Source: JBFHRE01 sp041746105
GTDB taxonomy: Bacteria > Actinomycetota > Acidimicrobiia > Spongiisociales > ZC4RG35
DNA: 64,000 bases
Direction of reading: 5' to 3'
Assembly: GCA_041746105.1 (NCBI GenBank)
Contig: JBGTHP010000017.1
Location: forward strand, 124,001 to 188,000
Within the stretch, counting starts at the first letter, position 1. Each line of letters opens with the position of its first letter. The notes under the pieces were generated by a model that was given only the letters and a program-made list of their open reading frames with translations, was not told the DNA's origin and did not search any database. This document shows positions 8,338 through 17,715 of the stretch, in pieces. The position numbers and the translations under genes are program-made.

Positions 8338-9249
8338 TCATTGGCCCCGGCCGGCCTCGTGAACCAACCCTGCGAGGACCGCGGCGAGATCGGCGGGGAG
8401 CGGCGCCTCGAATTCGACCGCCTCGCCGCTGAGCGGATGGGCAAACCCGAGACGGGCTGCGTGCAGGAAAACCCTGGGTGACGACACCCTCCAGGGACGG
8501 CCGTACCAGGGGTCGCCGACGACAGGGTGTTCGATCGACGCGAGGTGGACACGAATCTGATGGGTGCGCCCGGTTTCGAGCTCGACGTCGACCAGGGTGA
8601 CGTCGTCGAACGCGGTGTTCACCCGGTAGTGGGTCCGCGCAGGACGACCGCCGAGCAGGACTCTCCGCTTGCGAGGATCGGCCGGATCCCGACCAATCGG
8701 CGCATCGATGGTTCCTCGCGGCATAGCCAACCGCCCGATGACAAGAGCCGAATAGTGTCGTTTGATGAGACGCGCCGCCAGATCACGACTCAGACGCTCG
8801 AAGGCCGACTCGGTTCTGGCAACCACCAGGAGCCCCGAAGTGTCCTGATCGAGGCGATGGACGATGCCCCAGCGATCGACCGCACCCACGCCCTCGATAT
8901 CGGGATATCGGTGTAGAAGCCCTGCGGCCAGCGTCCCCTTCTTACGGCCGGCGCCGGGATGAACCACGAGACCGGCCGGTTTGTCTACCAGGACCACGGA
9001 ATCGTCCTCGTAAACGACCCCGAACTCGACCGGTTCCGGCAGGAGACCCGGCCGGGCGATCTGGTCGGGGTATTCGATCACGGTCCCCTCGCTCAGCCTC
9101 GTTCGGGGAGCAACGGGCTCTCCCCCGCTAGACACGGACCCTTCGTCGATCATCGCTCGTGCATGCGCCCGGCTGACTCCCGCCACCGCCGCCAGGATTC
9201 GATCGGCGCGCTCGCCGCCGAGTTCAGGCGGCACTGGAGCGCGATTCAC
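8338..9249 (-). CDS. rluD: Large-subunit rRNA pseudouridine synthase, RluD family
   Basis: The 303-residue protein has an N-terminal S4-like RNA-binding domain (RADRILAAVAGVSRAHARAM, residues 14-33). The catalytic domain carries the signature HRLDQDTSGLLVVART near residue 131, whose aspartate is the catalytic nucleophile, followed by RTHQIRVHLASIEHPVVGD. The family isomerises uridines in 23S rRNA helix 69. The start is a GTG overlapping the lspA stop codon (GTGA). The lspA-rluD pairing is common in Gram-positive bacteria. Confidence 0.93.
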   Translation of the reverse strand: MNRAPVPPELGGERADRILAAVAGVSRAHARAMIDEGSVSSGGEPVAPRTRLSEGTVIEYPDQIARPGLLPEPVEFGVVYEDDSVVLVDKPAGLVVHPGAGRKKGTLAAGLLHRYPDIEGVGAVDRWGIVHRLDQDTSGLLVVARTESAFERLSRDLAARLIKRHYSALVIGRLAMPRGTIDAPIGRDPADPRKRRVLLGGRPARTHYRVNTAFDDVTLVDVELETGRTHQIRVHLASIEHPVVGDPWYGRPWRVSSPRVFLHAARLGFAHPLSGEAVEFEAPLPADLAAVLAGLVHEAGRGQ

Positions 9250-9731
9250 GCCGTGCCCTCCGTCGGCCGCTGCCGCCAGGATGTGATCAGGATCAATGCA
9301 ACTCCAACAGTTATCGAAGAGTCCGCGATGTTGAAAATCGGGAAGTTCGGGAATTGAATCCAGTCGATGACGTGACCGTCCAGCAGTTCATCGCCACGGG
9401 CGATCCTGTCGATGAGATTTCCGGTCGCACCGCCCATGATCATCCCCAGCCCCACCAACTCCAAGCGGGGTCTTTCGGTTCGGATCGACCACAAGACGAC
9501 CCCGACGGCGATGAATGCGGCCACCCCCAAGAGACTGCCAACCCCCTGGAGCATCGAGAACGCGGCCCCTGGATTCTCGCCGTACGTAAAAGAAAGCACG
9601 CCGGGAATGATGGTTGTGGCACCTCCGATGAACTCGATAGCTGCCAGCCGCTTGGTGAACAGATCGAGAGCCACGACCCCAACGGCTATCCCGATCCCGA
9701 GAAGGTATCGATTCAGTGTTTCTTTGCGCAC
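9246..9731 (-). CDS. lspA: Lipoprotein signal peptidase (signal peptidase II)
   Basis: This polytopic aspartic protease removes signal peptides from prolipoproteins. It has four hydrophobic segments, and the two catalytic aspartates sit in TGNLIDRI and FNIADSSI; FTYGENPGAAFSML is the conserved NxGxAF region. I chose the GTG at 9731 (161 residues, VRKETLNRY). The longer open frame from 9803 would overlap the upstream zinc-finger gene by 91 bases and adds a polar, low-complexity segment. The chosen start still overlaps that gene by 19 bases and lacks a clear Shine-Dalgarno sequence, so the exact start is uncertain. Confidence 0.88.
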   Translation of the reverse strand: MRKETLNRYLLGIGIAVGVVALDLFTKRLAAIEFIGGATTIIPGVLSFTYGENPGAAFSMLQGVGSLLGVAAFIAVGVVLWSIRTERPRLELVGLGMIMGGATGNLIDRIARGDELLDGHVIDWIQFPNFPIFNIADSSITVGVALILITSWRQRPTEGTA

Positions 9732-10084
9732 GACACACAAAACGTGGCGTATGGGAGCACCTCGAGGCGGGCTACCGGGATCGCCTCGCCACAGCTCTCG
9801 CACACCCCGTATGTGCCGCGCTCGACTCGAACCAGAGCATGTTCGACCTTGTGCAGCAGATCCTGGAGGTTCTTTTCGATGGAAAGCTCTTTTTCATACT
9901 CGAATTTCATCGATCCGGCTTCCGCGCTTCCCGGGTCGGGCGACCGGTCGGCCGACGTTTCCGTCAACCTCGCTTTTTCACGCTCGAGCTCGTGATCATC
10001 GATCAGATCGGACAGCCGAGTGCGCTCGCTCTCGAGCTGGCTCTTGAACTTTCCGAGTGTGGTCTTAGCCAACGACCTGGCCAT
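9713..10084 (-). CDS. DksA/TraR-family C4 zinc-finger protein
   Basis: The 123-residue protein has a long N-terminal helical region rich in charged residues (LKSQLESERTRLSDLIDD type). A C-terminal zinc finger follows, CESCGEAIPVARLEVLP with the second pair CVSC. Family members bind the RNA polymerase secondary channel and modulate transcription, for example with ppGpp. A strong GGGAGG Shine-Dalgarno sequence precedes the ATG. In many actinobacteria a gene of this type sits just upstream of lspA and rluD and close to ileS, as here. Whether this version is a true DksA functional homologue is not clear from sequence. Confidence 0.88.
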   Translation of the reverse strand: MARSLAKTTLGKFKSQLESERTRLSDLIDDHELEREKARLTETSADRSPDPGSAEAGSMKFEYEKELSIEKNLQDLLHKVEHALVRVERGTYGVCESCGEAIPVARLEVLPYATFCVSCAKKH

Positions 10085-10121
10085 GGCGCCTCCCTTCCGG
10101 CGGGGCGAAACTCTACCACCA

Positions 10122-10405
10122 TCAACTCCCTAAATGGTCAAAGACCTCAGCCGGATCCATACCGACGCTCAGCGTCTTGCCCGGTTTGTTGCCCCGCCAC
10201 GCACGTCCACCGGCACCCCGCCGAGCGAACCAGAAATGACCTCGATCACAGCCTGGTTGGCCTCGCCCCGTTCGGGTGCGGCAGTAACCCGTACCTTGAG
10301 GCGATCGCCATACACTCCCACAACCTCGTTTTTTGACGATCCAGGCACCACCCAGACGGCGATCAGCGAAAACTCGCCGTCTGCGGTGAGCCATATGGGC
10401 AGCAT
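10122..10405 (-). pseudogene. DUF167 (YggU-like) family gene interrupted by a one-base frameshift
   Basis: From the ATG at 10405 (GGGAG Shine-Dalgarno sequence 6 bases upstream) the frame encodes a DUF167-type protein with WVVPGSSKNEVVGVYGDRLK and RVTAAPERGEANQAVIEVIS, then stops after RGGATNRARR at 10169. The family normally continues with a Lys-rich strand. Exactly that continuation (GKTLSVGMDPAEVFDHLGS, ending at 10122) is present one frame over. Restoring a single G in the run at about 10180-10184 would give an intact protein of about 94 residues. This is either a real frameshift, a programmed shift, or a sequencing or assembly error. The family's function is unknown. Confidence 0.72.
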
Positions 10406-10483
10406 CGGGCATTCTCCCACCCGAATCGTCGCACACAGAAGAGCCATTACCATCATCGGGCCCCATGCCTTGTAGGAGCCCAC

Positions 10484-13400
10484 GTGTCAGCCTTTGATCG
10501 TGTCGACCCGAGGGTTGACATCCCTCAACTCGAACGCGACGTGCTCGACCTATGGGACGACATTGACGCATTCGCGCATTCGGTGGCCATGCGCCCAGCC
10601 GAAAAAGAGTATGTCTTCTATGACGGTCCGCCTTTTGCCAACGGCAGCCCGCACTACGGACACATCCTGGCCGGGGTCCTCAAAGACGTTGTTCCCCGCT
10701 ACTGGACGATGCGGGGATACCGAGTCGAGCGCCGTTTCGGTTGGGATACCCACGGCTTGCCGGTCGAGATGGAGGTGGAAAAGGCTCTTGGCATCTCGGG
10801 ACCCCAACAGATCACCGACTACGGGATAGAACGTTTCAATGCTGCCTGCCGGGCGTTGGTGGAGACAACTGCGGAAGAATGGTCGACGATGGTTCGACGG
10901 GTCGGACGCTGGGTCGACATGGAAGACGACTACAAGACGATGGACGTCGACTTCATGGAGTCGGTTTGGTGGGTTTTCCGGCGGCTCTGGGACCAGGGTC
11001 TGATATATCGCGATTTCAAGGTGCTCCCATATTCCTGGGGCGCCACCACCCCACTGTCGAACTTCGAGGTGAATCTGGGCGGTTATCGAGACGTCGACGA
11101 TCCGGCGATCACAGTGAAGTTGAAGGTGATCGATGGCGCCGGTCCAATTCGATCCGGCGACTTCCTCCTGATCTGGACCACAACCCCGTGGACACTGCCG
11201 GGCAACCTGGCAGTGGCCGTCAACACCGATATGACCTACGTTTCCGTCGAGGAGTCGGGAGAGCGCCTCTGGCTGGCCGAGTCACGTCTCGAAGCCTATG
11301 GCCACGTCGGCCAAGACGTTCTCGCTTCGACAACTGGAACCGAAACCCTTGGCGTCACCTACCAACCTCCATTCGATTTCTTCTCCGATCGCCGCGACCA
11401 AGGCGCCTTTGTGGTTATCGCGTCATCTGACGTCACCGCAGAGGACGGCACCGGCCTGGTTCACATGGCTCCCGCCTATGGCGAAGCCGACTTCAACGCG
11501 CTCGCCGCTGCCGGAATCGAAGTTCTCGTTGACCCGGTAGACCTCGGGGGAAACTTCACCGACTCCGTGCCGCCGGTGGCCGGCATGAACATCAAAGAAG
11601 CCGACAAAGTTTTGGTGAAACTCCTCAATCAAGACGGCCTGCTGGCACGCAACGAAAGGATCAGGCACCCATATCCGTTCTGTTACCGAACCGACACGCC
11701 ACTCATCTACAAGGCGATCCCCACATGGTTCGTCCACGTCGAAAGTATCCGCGAGCGCATGGTCGAACTCAACCAGTCGATTCACTGGGTGCCAGAACAT
11801 GTCGGCGACAAACGTTTTGGAAACTGGTTGGCGGATGCGCGTGACTGGGCAGTCAGCAGAAACCGCTACTGGGGATCGTGTATCCCGGTCTGGATGTGTT
11901 CGGAATGTGACGAGCAAGAGTGCATCGGTTCGATCGATGAACTCGAGAAACGCTCGGGGGTCAGAGTTGATGACCTCCACAAACACGTCCTCGACCCCAT
12001 CACGTGGCCGTGCACCAATTGTGAGGGAACCATGGTGCGCACCCCCGAGGTGCTCGACTGTTGGTTCGAGTCGGGAAGCATGCCCTACTCCCAGATCCAC
12101 TACCCATTCGAGAACAAACCTCGTTTCGAAGGCACATTCCCCGCCCAGTTCATCGCCGAAGGCCTCGACCAGACCCGAGGTTGGTTCTACACCCTTCATG
12201 TCCTGGCTTCGGCGCTCTTCGACGAACCTGCCTTTCGCAACTGTGTCGTCAACGGGATGATCCTCGCCGAGGACGGACGCAAAATGTCAAAGCGTTTGCT
12301 CAACTACCCCGACCCCAACGATGTGTTCGACGAGCACGGGGCCGACGCCCTCAGGGCTTTTCTGATCAACTCGCCGGTATTGCGAGCCGAACCGGTCCGA
12401 TTCAGCGAGGACGGAGTCCGCCAGGTTGTACGGACGGTGCTGCTGCCGTTGTGGAACACCCACAGCTTTTTCACCACCTACGCCGCGGCCGACTCGATCA
12501 CGATGGATGACATCGCAGGCGCGGACCCGGTTTCTTCCCGCCCAGAACTCGACCGATGGATCCTGTCCGTCCTGCAATCGTTGATCGCGACGGTCAACGA
12601 GCAGATGGAGGGCTACTACCTCTACGACGTGATTCCTCCAGTCCTCGGTTTTATCGACGATCTCACCAATTGGTATGTCAGACGCTCCCGCCGACGATTC
12701 TGGAGCGCCCGCGGCACAGACGACCGCGACAAGATGGCGGCCTTCGCCACGCTCTACGAGGTTCTCACGACGTTCGTCAAAGTTGTGGCGCCGGTGCTTC
12801 CGTTCATCTCGGAAAAGATCTATCAGGATCTGGTTGTTGCCGTCCAACCCGACGCCCCGAAGAGTGTCCACCATTGCGACTACCCGATGGCGGATGAGGC
12901 TCTGATCGATATCTCACTCGAGACGAGCATGGAAACGGTTCGCAACGTGGTCCAACTTGGACATGCGCTGCGCAAACAACAATCGATAAGGGTGCGCCAG
13001 CCGTTGCGGTCGGCGACCGTCCTCTCGCATGAGGTCGACGTGGCCTCGGCAGTAGTCGAACACGAGGCCATCATCCGTCAGGAACTCAACGTGAAGTCGG
13101 TGACGGTGACGTCAGATGAGTCCAACTTCGTCGAGCTGAGCGCAAAATGTGACTTCAAGAAGCTCGGTCCCCGCCTGGGGCCGCGGATGAAGGAGGTCGC
13201 GGCCGCCGTGGCCACCCTTGACCCTGAACAGGTAGCCCGTCTCGTGGCCGGTGAGACGATGAGCGTCGCTGGGGAGACGATTTCCCAGGATGACGTGGTC
13301 GTCAGCCGGACGGCGAAAGAGGGAATGGTGGTCGAAACGTTTGGCTCGATTGCGGTCGCACTCGACGCCGGCATCGACGACGAGCTGCTGGCCGAGGGAC

Positions 13401-13642
13401 ACGCCAGGGAATTGATCAGCTCGATCCAAGGTTTGCGCCGTGACCTCGGGCTGGAAGTGAGCGACAGAGTGACGGTCAGATGGTCGACGACCTCTTCCGA
13501 CCTGGAAACCGCGTTCGCGGATCATCTCGATTTGATCGCATCCGAAGTGCTGGCCGAGTCCATCGTCCGGTCAGATGCGGCGGTCGGCCCTGCGATGTCG
13601 GTTGGAGGAATCGAAGCCTCGATCGCGGTGTCGAAAGTCTGA
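10484..13642 (+). CDS. ileS: Isoleucyl-tRNA synthetase
   Basis: This 1052-residue class I aminoacyl-tRNA synthetase charges tRNA-Ile. It has the HIGH-type signature PPFANGSPHYGHILAG near residue 50, the editing-domain segment LLIWTTTPWTLPGN near 226, KMSKRLLNYPDPND near 601, and an anticodon-binding C-terminal region. The length and C-terminus without the FPG-type zinc finger resemble the longer, eukaryote-like form found in many actinobacteria. That form is often less sensitive to mupirocin, but this is not shown here. The start is a GTG with AGGAG 5 bases upstream. Its stop is 3 bases from the convergent divIVA-type gene. Confidence 0.97.
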   Translation: MSAFDRVDPRVDIPQLERDVLDLWDDIDAFAHSVAMRPAEKEYVFYDGPPFANGSPHYGHILAGVLKDVVPRYWTMRGYRVERRFGWDTHGLPVEMEVEKALGISGPQQITDYGIERFNAACRALVETTAEEWSTMVRRVGRWVDMEDDYKTMDVDFMESVWWVFRRLWDQGLIYRDFKVLPYSWGATTPLSNFEVNLGGYRDVDDPAITVKLKVIDGAGPIRSGDFLLIWTTTPWTLPGNLAVAVNTDMTYVSVEESGERLWLAESRLEAYGHVGQDVLASTTGTETLGVTYQPPFDFFSDRRDQGAFVVIASSDVTAEDGTGLVHMAPAYGEADFNALAAAGIEVLVDPVDLGGNFTDSVPPVAGMNIKEADKVLVKLLNQDGLLARNERIRHPYPFCYRTDTPLIYKAIPTWFVHVESIRERMVELNQSIHWVPEHVGDKRFGNWLADARDWAVSRNRYWGSCIPVWMCSECDEQECIGSIDELEKRSGVRVDDLHKHVLDPITWPCTNCEGTMVRTPEVLDCWFESGSMPYSQIHYPFENKPRFEGTFPAQFIAEGLDQTRGWFYTLHVLASALFDEPAFRNCVVNGMILAEDGRKMSKRLLNYPDPNDVFDEHGADALRAFLINSPVLRAEPVRFSEDGVRQVVRTVLLPLWNTHSFFTTYAAADSITMDDIAGADPVSSRPELDRWILSVLQSLIATVNEQMEGYYLYDVIPPVLGFIDDLTNWYVRRSRRRFWSARGTDDRDKMAAFATLYEVLTTFVKVVAPVLPFISEKIYQDLVVAVQPDAPKSVHHCDYPMADEALIDISLETSMETVRNVVQLGHALRKQQSIRVRQPLRSATVLSHEVDVASAVVEHEAIIRQELNVKSVTVTSDESNFVELSAKCDFKKLGPRLGPRMKEVAAAVATLDPEQVARLVAGETMSVAGETISQDDVVVSRTAKEGMVVETFGSIAVALDAGIDDELLAEGHARELISSIQGLRRDLGLEVSDRVTVRWSTTSSDLETAFADHLDLIASEVLAESIVRSDAAVGPAMSVGGIEASIAVSKV

Positions 13643-13645
13643 AAT

Positions 13646-14455
13646 TCAGTCGTCTTCCCACGGGCGAGGAACTCGCTCGGTAGCCACTTCTTCGAGTTGG
13701 TCGCTGGCCGGTGTCACGAGATCGACCTCCCACCCTGTCTGATCGAGACCACCATCGTCCAATGATGAATCCGGGTCGAGCTGTCGATCCAGATCGAGTG
13801 CGATCTTGCCCAACTCGATGTCATTGCTTGGCGGAACCTTAGAGTCGTCTTCCGCCTCATCGGCCGAGCCGGCTGACATCGGATCGAACTCGGCGGTGTC
13901 GTCGACCTCGATCTGTTCTGGCTGATCGGACTCGTCGATCTCATCGGATCCTGGAGCTTCTTGCGTAGCAAGCGCAATATCGGCGAGTGCCGTTTGGGCG
14001 GCGTCGACAGCGCCAGCCATGGTGTCGGCGTCTTCTGCCATGGGGCCGGCGAGCGCCCCGATCCGTTCCCTCAGTTCGGCGACCACCTGCCGCATCGAGG
14101 AGAGCTCTGCCTCGAGACGTTGCTGCTCGTCTGTCCGCTCGGCCTCGAGTGCTCTGGCATCCACTCTGGCTCCGGCGAGTATCTCATCGGCCTCCGACTT
14201 CGCCTCTGCCACGATCATGTCGGCTGACCGTTGTGCTGCGACCAGAGCGCGCGAAATCGCCGCCTCCGATTCGCCCCGTCCGTCCGCTTGGTTTTCGAGC
14301 GCGGCGATCCGCTGCTGGGCATCATGGAGGCGCTGCTCATAGTCTTTGAGCGTCGTGACGACGTCATCGAGGAAGTCGTCTACCTCGTCGAGGTCGTATC
14401 CACGAAATGTCGTGACAAAGGTCTTCTGTTGAACGTCGATCGGGGTCAGGGCCAT
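13646..14455 (-). CDS. divIVA: DivIVA-domain polar growth/division protein
   Basis: The 269-residue protein opens with the DivIVA lipid-binding domain (MALTPIDVQQKTFVTTFRGY, then DLDEVDDFLDDVV). Coiled coils span about residues 35-145 (EQRLHDAQQRIAALENQ and similar), and an acidic, low-complexity tail runs to residue 269. Actinobacterial members (Wag31) recruit cell-wall synthesis to poles or septa through curved-membrane binding. It is the last gene of the dcw cluster. A GAGG Shine-Dalgarno sequence lies 7 bases before the ATG. The acidic tail is longer than in Bacillus DivIVA. Confidence 0.93.
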   Translation of the reverse strand: MALTPIDVQQKTFVTTFRGYDLDEVDDFLDDVVTTLKDYEQRLHDAQQRIAALENQADGRGESEAAISRALVAAQRSADMIVAEAKSEADEILAGARVDARALEAERTDEQQRLEAELSSMRQVVAELRERIGALAGPMAEDADTMAGAVDAAQTALADIALATQEAPGSDEIDESDQPEQIEVDDTAEFDPMSAGSADEAEDDSKVPPSNDIELGKIALDLDRQLDPDSSLDDGGLDQTGWEVDLVTPASDQLEEVATERVPRPWEDD

Positions 14456-14514
14456 GACTTACCTCAGGTTGTCTGTTGGGCCAGGTTACGAACCGGGCGC
14501 GCGGGAACCAAGGA

Positions 14515-14763
14515 TCAGCAAATGATGCGGATCACAATGAACACGAGGATCACCGACAGGTCGAGCGCCACTCCTCCCAACCGCAGTGGAGGTACGTACC
14601 GTCGGATCGGAAGAATCACCGGGTAGATGATCCGGTCGAGCATCAATTGCAGCTTCGCCAGTGGATGGGTCGACGAAATTCGAACCCACGACAGGATCAC
14701 CCACGCGAACAGCGCCAAGCTGTACAGGTAAAGCGCAAAACAGATGTAGCCGTACAGCCCCAT
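14515..14763 (-). CDS. YggT-family integral membrane protein
   Basis: The 82-residue protein has two hydrophobic segments (residues about 7-27 and 60-81) flanking the family motif SWVRISSTHPLAKLQLMLDR and ILPIRRYVPP. YggT proteins lie between sepF and divIVA in many Gram-positive and cyanobacterial genomes and are linked to envelope or division functions, though the molecular role is unsettled. It is separated from sepF by 3 bases, so it is very likely co-transcribed with it. Confidence 0.9.
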   Translation of the reverse strand: MGLYGYICFALYLYSLALFAWVILSWVRISSTHPLAKLQLMLDRIIYPVILPIRRYVPPLRLGGVALDLSVILVFIVIRIIC

Positions 14764-14766
14764 CGA

Positions 14767-15279
14767 TCAGGCGTCGAAATCGATTTCGTAGGCCCCGAGA
14801 CGTGCCAAACGGTCCTTCTCTTCCTGGGATATCTCGATACCGCCCGGAGTGACCAGAACGAGGGCATCACCCACCTTCTTCATCTTTCCGTCCAAGGCGT
14901 ATATCAGGCCAGAGGAAAAATCGATGACTCTCCGACCGAGATCTGTGTCCGCCCGACGGAGATCTACGACGACTGGAGTATGCGCCCTCACCCGATCCGC
15001 CAGGATACGAGCGTCGGTAAACTCCTCGACCACGAGAATCTCGGTCTGAGTTTGGGGCCGGATGGTGCGGACTCCTGCCAGGGTTTCGCCGCGGGGCGGG
15101 GCGGTGCGTGAGGTCGCCGCCGGCGGCTCGACCCTGCGACCTTCCTGTGCGATCGGCCGATTCCGGCGCGCCTCGGAATCGTGATGAGAGGAACTCTGGT
15201 CGTCTTCGAAGTCGGAAGCACCCGGATCCTCATCGACAAGGCCTAGATAGAGAAGAGCTTTTGAGAAGAGCGAAGACAT
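14767..15279 (-). CDS. sepF: Cell division protein SepF
   Basis: The 170-residue protein begins MSSLFSKALLYLGLVDEDPG, the short amphipathic membrane-targeting helix of SepF. A polar linker follows (residues about 21-85), then the DUF552 core with VVVDLRRADTDLGRRVIDFS and YALDGKMKKVGDALVLVTP. SepF links FtsZ filaments to the membrane and is essential where FtsA is absent, as appears to be the case here. The open frame extends upstream to 15570, but that part is antisense-like sequence inside the yggS-type gene; the ATG at 15279 starts 2 bases before the yggS-type stop codon. Confidence 0.95.
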   Translation of the reverse strand: MSSLFSKALLYLGLVDEDPGASDFEDDQSSSHHDSEARRNRPIAQEGRRVEPPAATSRTAPPRGETLAGVRTIRPQTQTEILVVEEFTDARILADRVRAHTPVVVDLRRADTDLGRRVIDFSSGLIYALDGKMKKVGDALVLVTPGGIEISQEEKDRLARLGAYEIDFDA

Positions 15280-15280
15280 A

Positions 15281-15928
15281 TCAGTCCCCAAAGATAGCCC
15301 GTCCCACGCGGATAATGGTGGCGCCCTCTTCGATGGCGACCTCGAAGTCGTCTGACATCCCCATCGACAGCTCGGACATGTCAGGGTCGATCGCTTGCAG
15401 ATCGCTTCCGATTCGCCACAATGCCGCGAAATACGGCCGGACCTTTTCTGGATCCGTTGCCATCGGGGGGATGGCCATGAACCCCCGCAGTCGAACTCCG
15501 AGCGCCAGCATTCTCTGGCACTCCTCGGCCACCGCCTCCGGGGTGACCCCGCTCTTCTGTGGCTCCTCACCGATGTTGACCTGGAGCAATGCGGGAGGCG
15601 AGGAGCCGGGACCTTTCATCCAGGCTTTGGCGAGATCCACCCGATCCATCGAGTGCAGCAGCGAAGCCTGGCCCCGAACCACCCTCGCCTTGTTGGTCTG
15701 AAGGGGCCCGATGAAGTGCCAGCGGATGTCGGCCGGGCAGTCCGGCGCCTTCTCGGCCAACTCCTGCGCCCGGTTTTCCCCGAAATCTCTGTGTCCGAGA
15801 TCGTAGAGCCGGACGATGTCGGCGACGGTTCGGCCCTTGGTCACGGCGACAAGCGTGACTTCGCGCTCGGCCGTCAGGCGACGAGCCTTGGCTGCCTCAA
15901 TCCGCTCGTTCACAGATCCGAGACTCAC
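15281..15928 (-). CDS. YggS-family pyridoxal phosphate-binding protein
   Basis: The 215-residue PLP-homeostasis protein has the alanine-racemase-like fold. Motifs are VTLVAVTKGRTV, with the PLP lysine near residue 31, then HRDFGENRAQEL, WHFIGPLQTNKAR and LSMGMSDDFEVAIEEG. Homologues (PLPBP/YggS) bind PLP without known catalytic activity and influence amino acid and vitamin B6 balance. The start is a GTG overlapping the pgeF stop (GTGA). The pgeF-yggS-sepF order downstream of ftsZ is conserved in actinobacteria and firmicutes. Confidence 0.94.
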   Translation of the reverse strand: MSLGSVNERIEAAKARRLTAEREVTLVAVTKGRTVADIVRLYDLGHRDFGENRAQELAEKAPDCPADIRWHFIGPLQTNKARVVRGQASLLHSMDRVDLAKAWMKGPGSSPPALLQVNIGEEPQKSGVTPEAVAEECQRMLALGVRLRGFMAIPPMATDPEKVRPYFAALWRIGSDLQAIDPDMSELSMGMSDDFEVAIEEGATIIRVGRAIFGD

Positions 15929-16542
15929 GACGGTCTCCAGACGACGGCCGCCATGCGCCGTGCGTCGGCGTCGCGTCGATGGGAAAACCAGCTCGATTCA
16001 TGCATCGTGCAACCTTCCAATCGTTCGATCTCGAGGCCATCGAGCTGGCTGACGATGGCGCCGGCCAGGTCGACGGAGCCCGTTCCCCAGGTCGTGCGAG
16101 TGGCGAACCCCGGGAACTGTTCAGCGACCTCGGGACCCACCTCAAAACAGCAGGAACCGATCATCGGACCGAGGATGGCCCTTTTTACAGAGTGACCTTC
16201 GGCCTCCATCTGCGCCCGCAGCTTGCCGGCGACCAGATCCCGGGCGCCCCGCCATCCGGCATGCGCCACACCGACAGCACTCCGTGATTCCAGAACCACT
16301 GCCGCGCAGTCGGCCGTGAATACTGCGACGGGCAGACCTTCTACAGCCGTGTAAATGGCGTCGGCGTCTCCGAGGGTTCCCGGCTCGATGGCCTTGACGA
16401 TGACCGCCCCATGGACCTGGCGCACGGTGGCCCACTGGTCGGGTATCCCCGCCGACTTCGCCAAATCGATCAGCGCCGAGGGGTCACCCTTGATGTCCCC
16501 GTCGGATCCTTCAGAAAACAGGCAGGGGCCGAAGGAGATCAT
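15925..16542 (-). CDS. pgeF: Purine nucleoside phosphorylase / peptidoglycan editing factor (YfiH, DUF152)
   Basis: The 205-residue protein has the DUF152 signature: [20 protein letters not shown] (about residues 97-116, with the metal-binding Cys and the His of AHAGWRG), followed by [16 protein letters not shown]. The family was called multicopper polyphenol oxidase. E. coli YfiH prevents misincorporation into peptidoglycan precursors, and other members phosphorolyse purine nucleosides. Its position directly after ftsZ (ATGA overlap) fits the cell-wall editing role. Residues before 80 are less conserved. Confidence 0.9.
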   Translation of the reverse strand: MISFGPCLFSEGSDGDIKGDPSALIDLAKSAGIPDQWATVRQVHGAVIVKAIEPGTLGDADAIYTAVEGLPVAVFTADCAAVVLESRSAVGVAHAGWRGARDLVAGKLRAQMEAEGHSVKRAILGPMIGSCCFEVGPEVAEQFPGFATRTTWGTGSVDLAGAIVSQLDGLEIERLEGCTMHESSWFSHRRDADARRMAAVVWRPS

Positions 16543-17609
16543 CCCTTGACGAAGGGTGGGATGTCCAGAGGGTCGTCGTCGGAATAGGGATTGTCGACTC
16601 CGGCCAATCGGGGTCTGGTCGAGCCGCCGGTCCTGGCAGAAGAGAGGCCCTGTCGGCTGCGTTTTTTGTCGAATCCGGCTGCAATAACGGTGACCCGCAT
16701 CTCTTCGCCAAGGGCGTCGTCGATCATGGCACCGAAGATTATCTCAGCTTCCTCGTCGGCGTGAACGGCCACCACCTCGGCGGCGGCGGTTGCCTCATGC
16801 AACGTCATGTTGTTGGGACCCGCAACCGAAAGCAGAACACCACGGGCACCCTCCATCGAAGTCTCCAACATCGGTGAGGAAATGGCTCGTTGGGCTGCCT
16901 GTATCGCCCGTTCATCTCCGGAGGCACGCCCGATTCCCATCACGGCGGTGCCGGCATCCGACATCACCGTCTTGACGTCGGCGAAGTCGACGTTGATGAG
17001 TCCGGGGGTTGTGATCAAGTTTGTGATTCCGGCGACCCCGCTCATCAGAATCTCGTCCGCCAAGCGGAACGTCTCGGTCATCGGCGCCTTGGGGTCGCCC
17101 ACCTCCAACAGTCGGTCGTTGGGTATCACGATCAGAGTGTCCACCGACTCGCGCAGCGACTGGATTCCCTGCTCGGCGTGAAGCGCCCTACGCCGGCCTT
17201 CAAAACCGAATGGTCTCGTGACGACACCTACCGTCAGCGCCCCAAGGCTCCTCGCCGCCTCGGCCACGATCGGCGCGCCACCGGTGCCGGTGCCTCCGCC
17301 TTCGCCGGCCGTGATGAACACCATGTCGGCACCTTTGAGGACTTCTTCCAACTCTGCGCGGTGGGCCTCGGCCGCAGCACGACCCACTTCGGGATTGGCG
17401 CCGGCGCCAAGGCCGCGAGTGATGTCGCGGCCGAGATCGAGTTTGACGTCGGCATCGGACATCAACAAGGCCTGGGCATCGGTGTTCAGAGCGATGAACT
17501 CGACCCCTCGAACACCGGCTTCGATCATGCGGTTGATGGCGTTAACACCGCCACCGCCGACTCCGACTACTTTGATGACGGCGAGATAACCGCCTGCTTT
17601 GGTTGTCAT
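16539..17609 (-). CDS. ftsZ: Cell division protein FtsZ
   Basis: The 356-residue tubulin-like GTPase forms the Z-ring. The N-terminus [20 protein letters not shown] is followed by NTDAQAL, the tubulin signature [15 protein letters not shown] near residue 100, and the synergy-loop segment [11 protein letters not shown] near 205. A variable linker leads to the conserved C-terminal peptide [12 protein letters not shown], which binds SepF and other partners. I chose the ATG at 17609 because GAGGAGTT lies 5 bases upstream; the frame extends to 17672 but without family similarity. A 157-base intergenic region with inverted repeats separates it from ftsQ. Confidence 0.97.
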   Translation of the reverse strand: MTTKAGGYLAVIKVVGVGGGGVNAINRMIEAGVRGVEFIALNTDAQALLMSDADVKLDLGRDITRGLGAGANPEVGRAAAEAHRAELEEVLKGADMVFITAGEGGGTGTGGAPIVAEAARSLGALTVGVVTRPFGFEGRRRALHAEQGIQSLRESVDTLIVIPNDRLLEVGDPKAPMTETFRLADEILMSGVAGITNLITTPGLINVDFADVKTVMSDAGTAVMGIGRASGDERAIQAAQRAISSPMLETSMEGARGVLLSVAGPNNMTLHEATAAAEVVAVHADEEAEIIFGAMIDDALGEEMRVTVIAAGFDKKRSRQGLSSARTGGSTRPRLAGVDNPYSDDDPLDIPPFVKG

Positions 17610-17682
17610 TTCAACTCCTCGACCGGTTGGAGACCAGCAGAAAACCGCACCAATGGGCGAGCTCTCCCTCAATGTCTTCTGT

Positions 17683-17715
17683 AGCTTTACACACTCTAAA
17701 GCCGTCCGTAAAGCT
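17683..17715. promoter_or_regulatory. Inverted repeat in the ftsQ-ftsZ intergenic region
   Basis: A perfect 8-base inverted repeat (AGCTTTAC at 17683-17690, GTAAAGCT at 17708-17715) is separated by 17 bases. It lies in the 157-base gap 17610-17766, the largest gap within the otherwise overlapping dcw cluster. The region is more AT-rich than its surroundings. A second, imperfect repeat (AAGCTTCTAG at 17712, CTAGAGCTT at 17735) adjoins it. It is a candidate operator or promoter element for separate expression of ftsZ. Confidence 0.4.
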
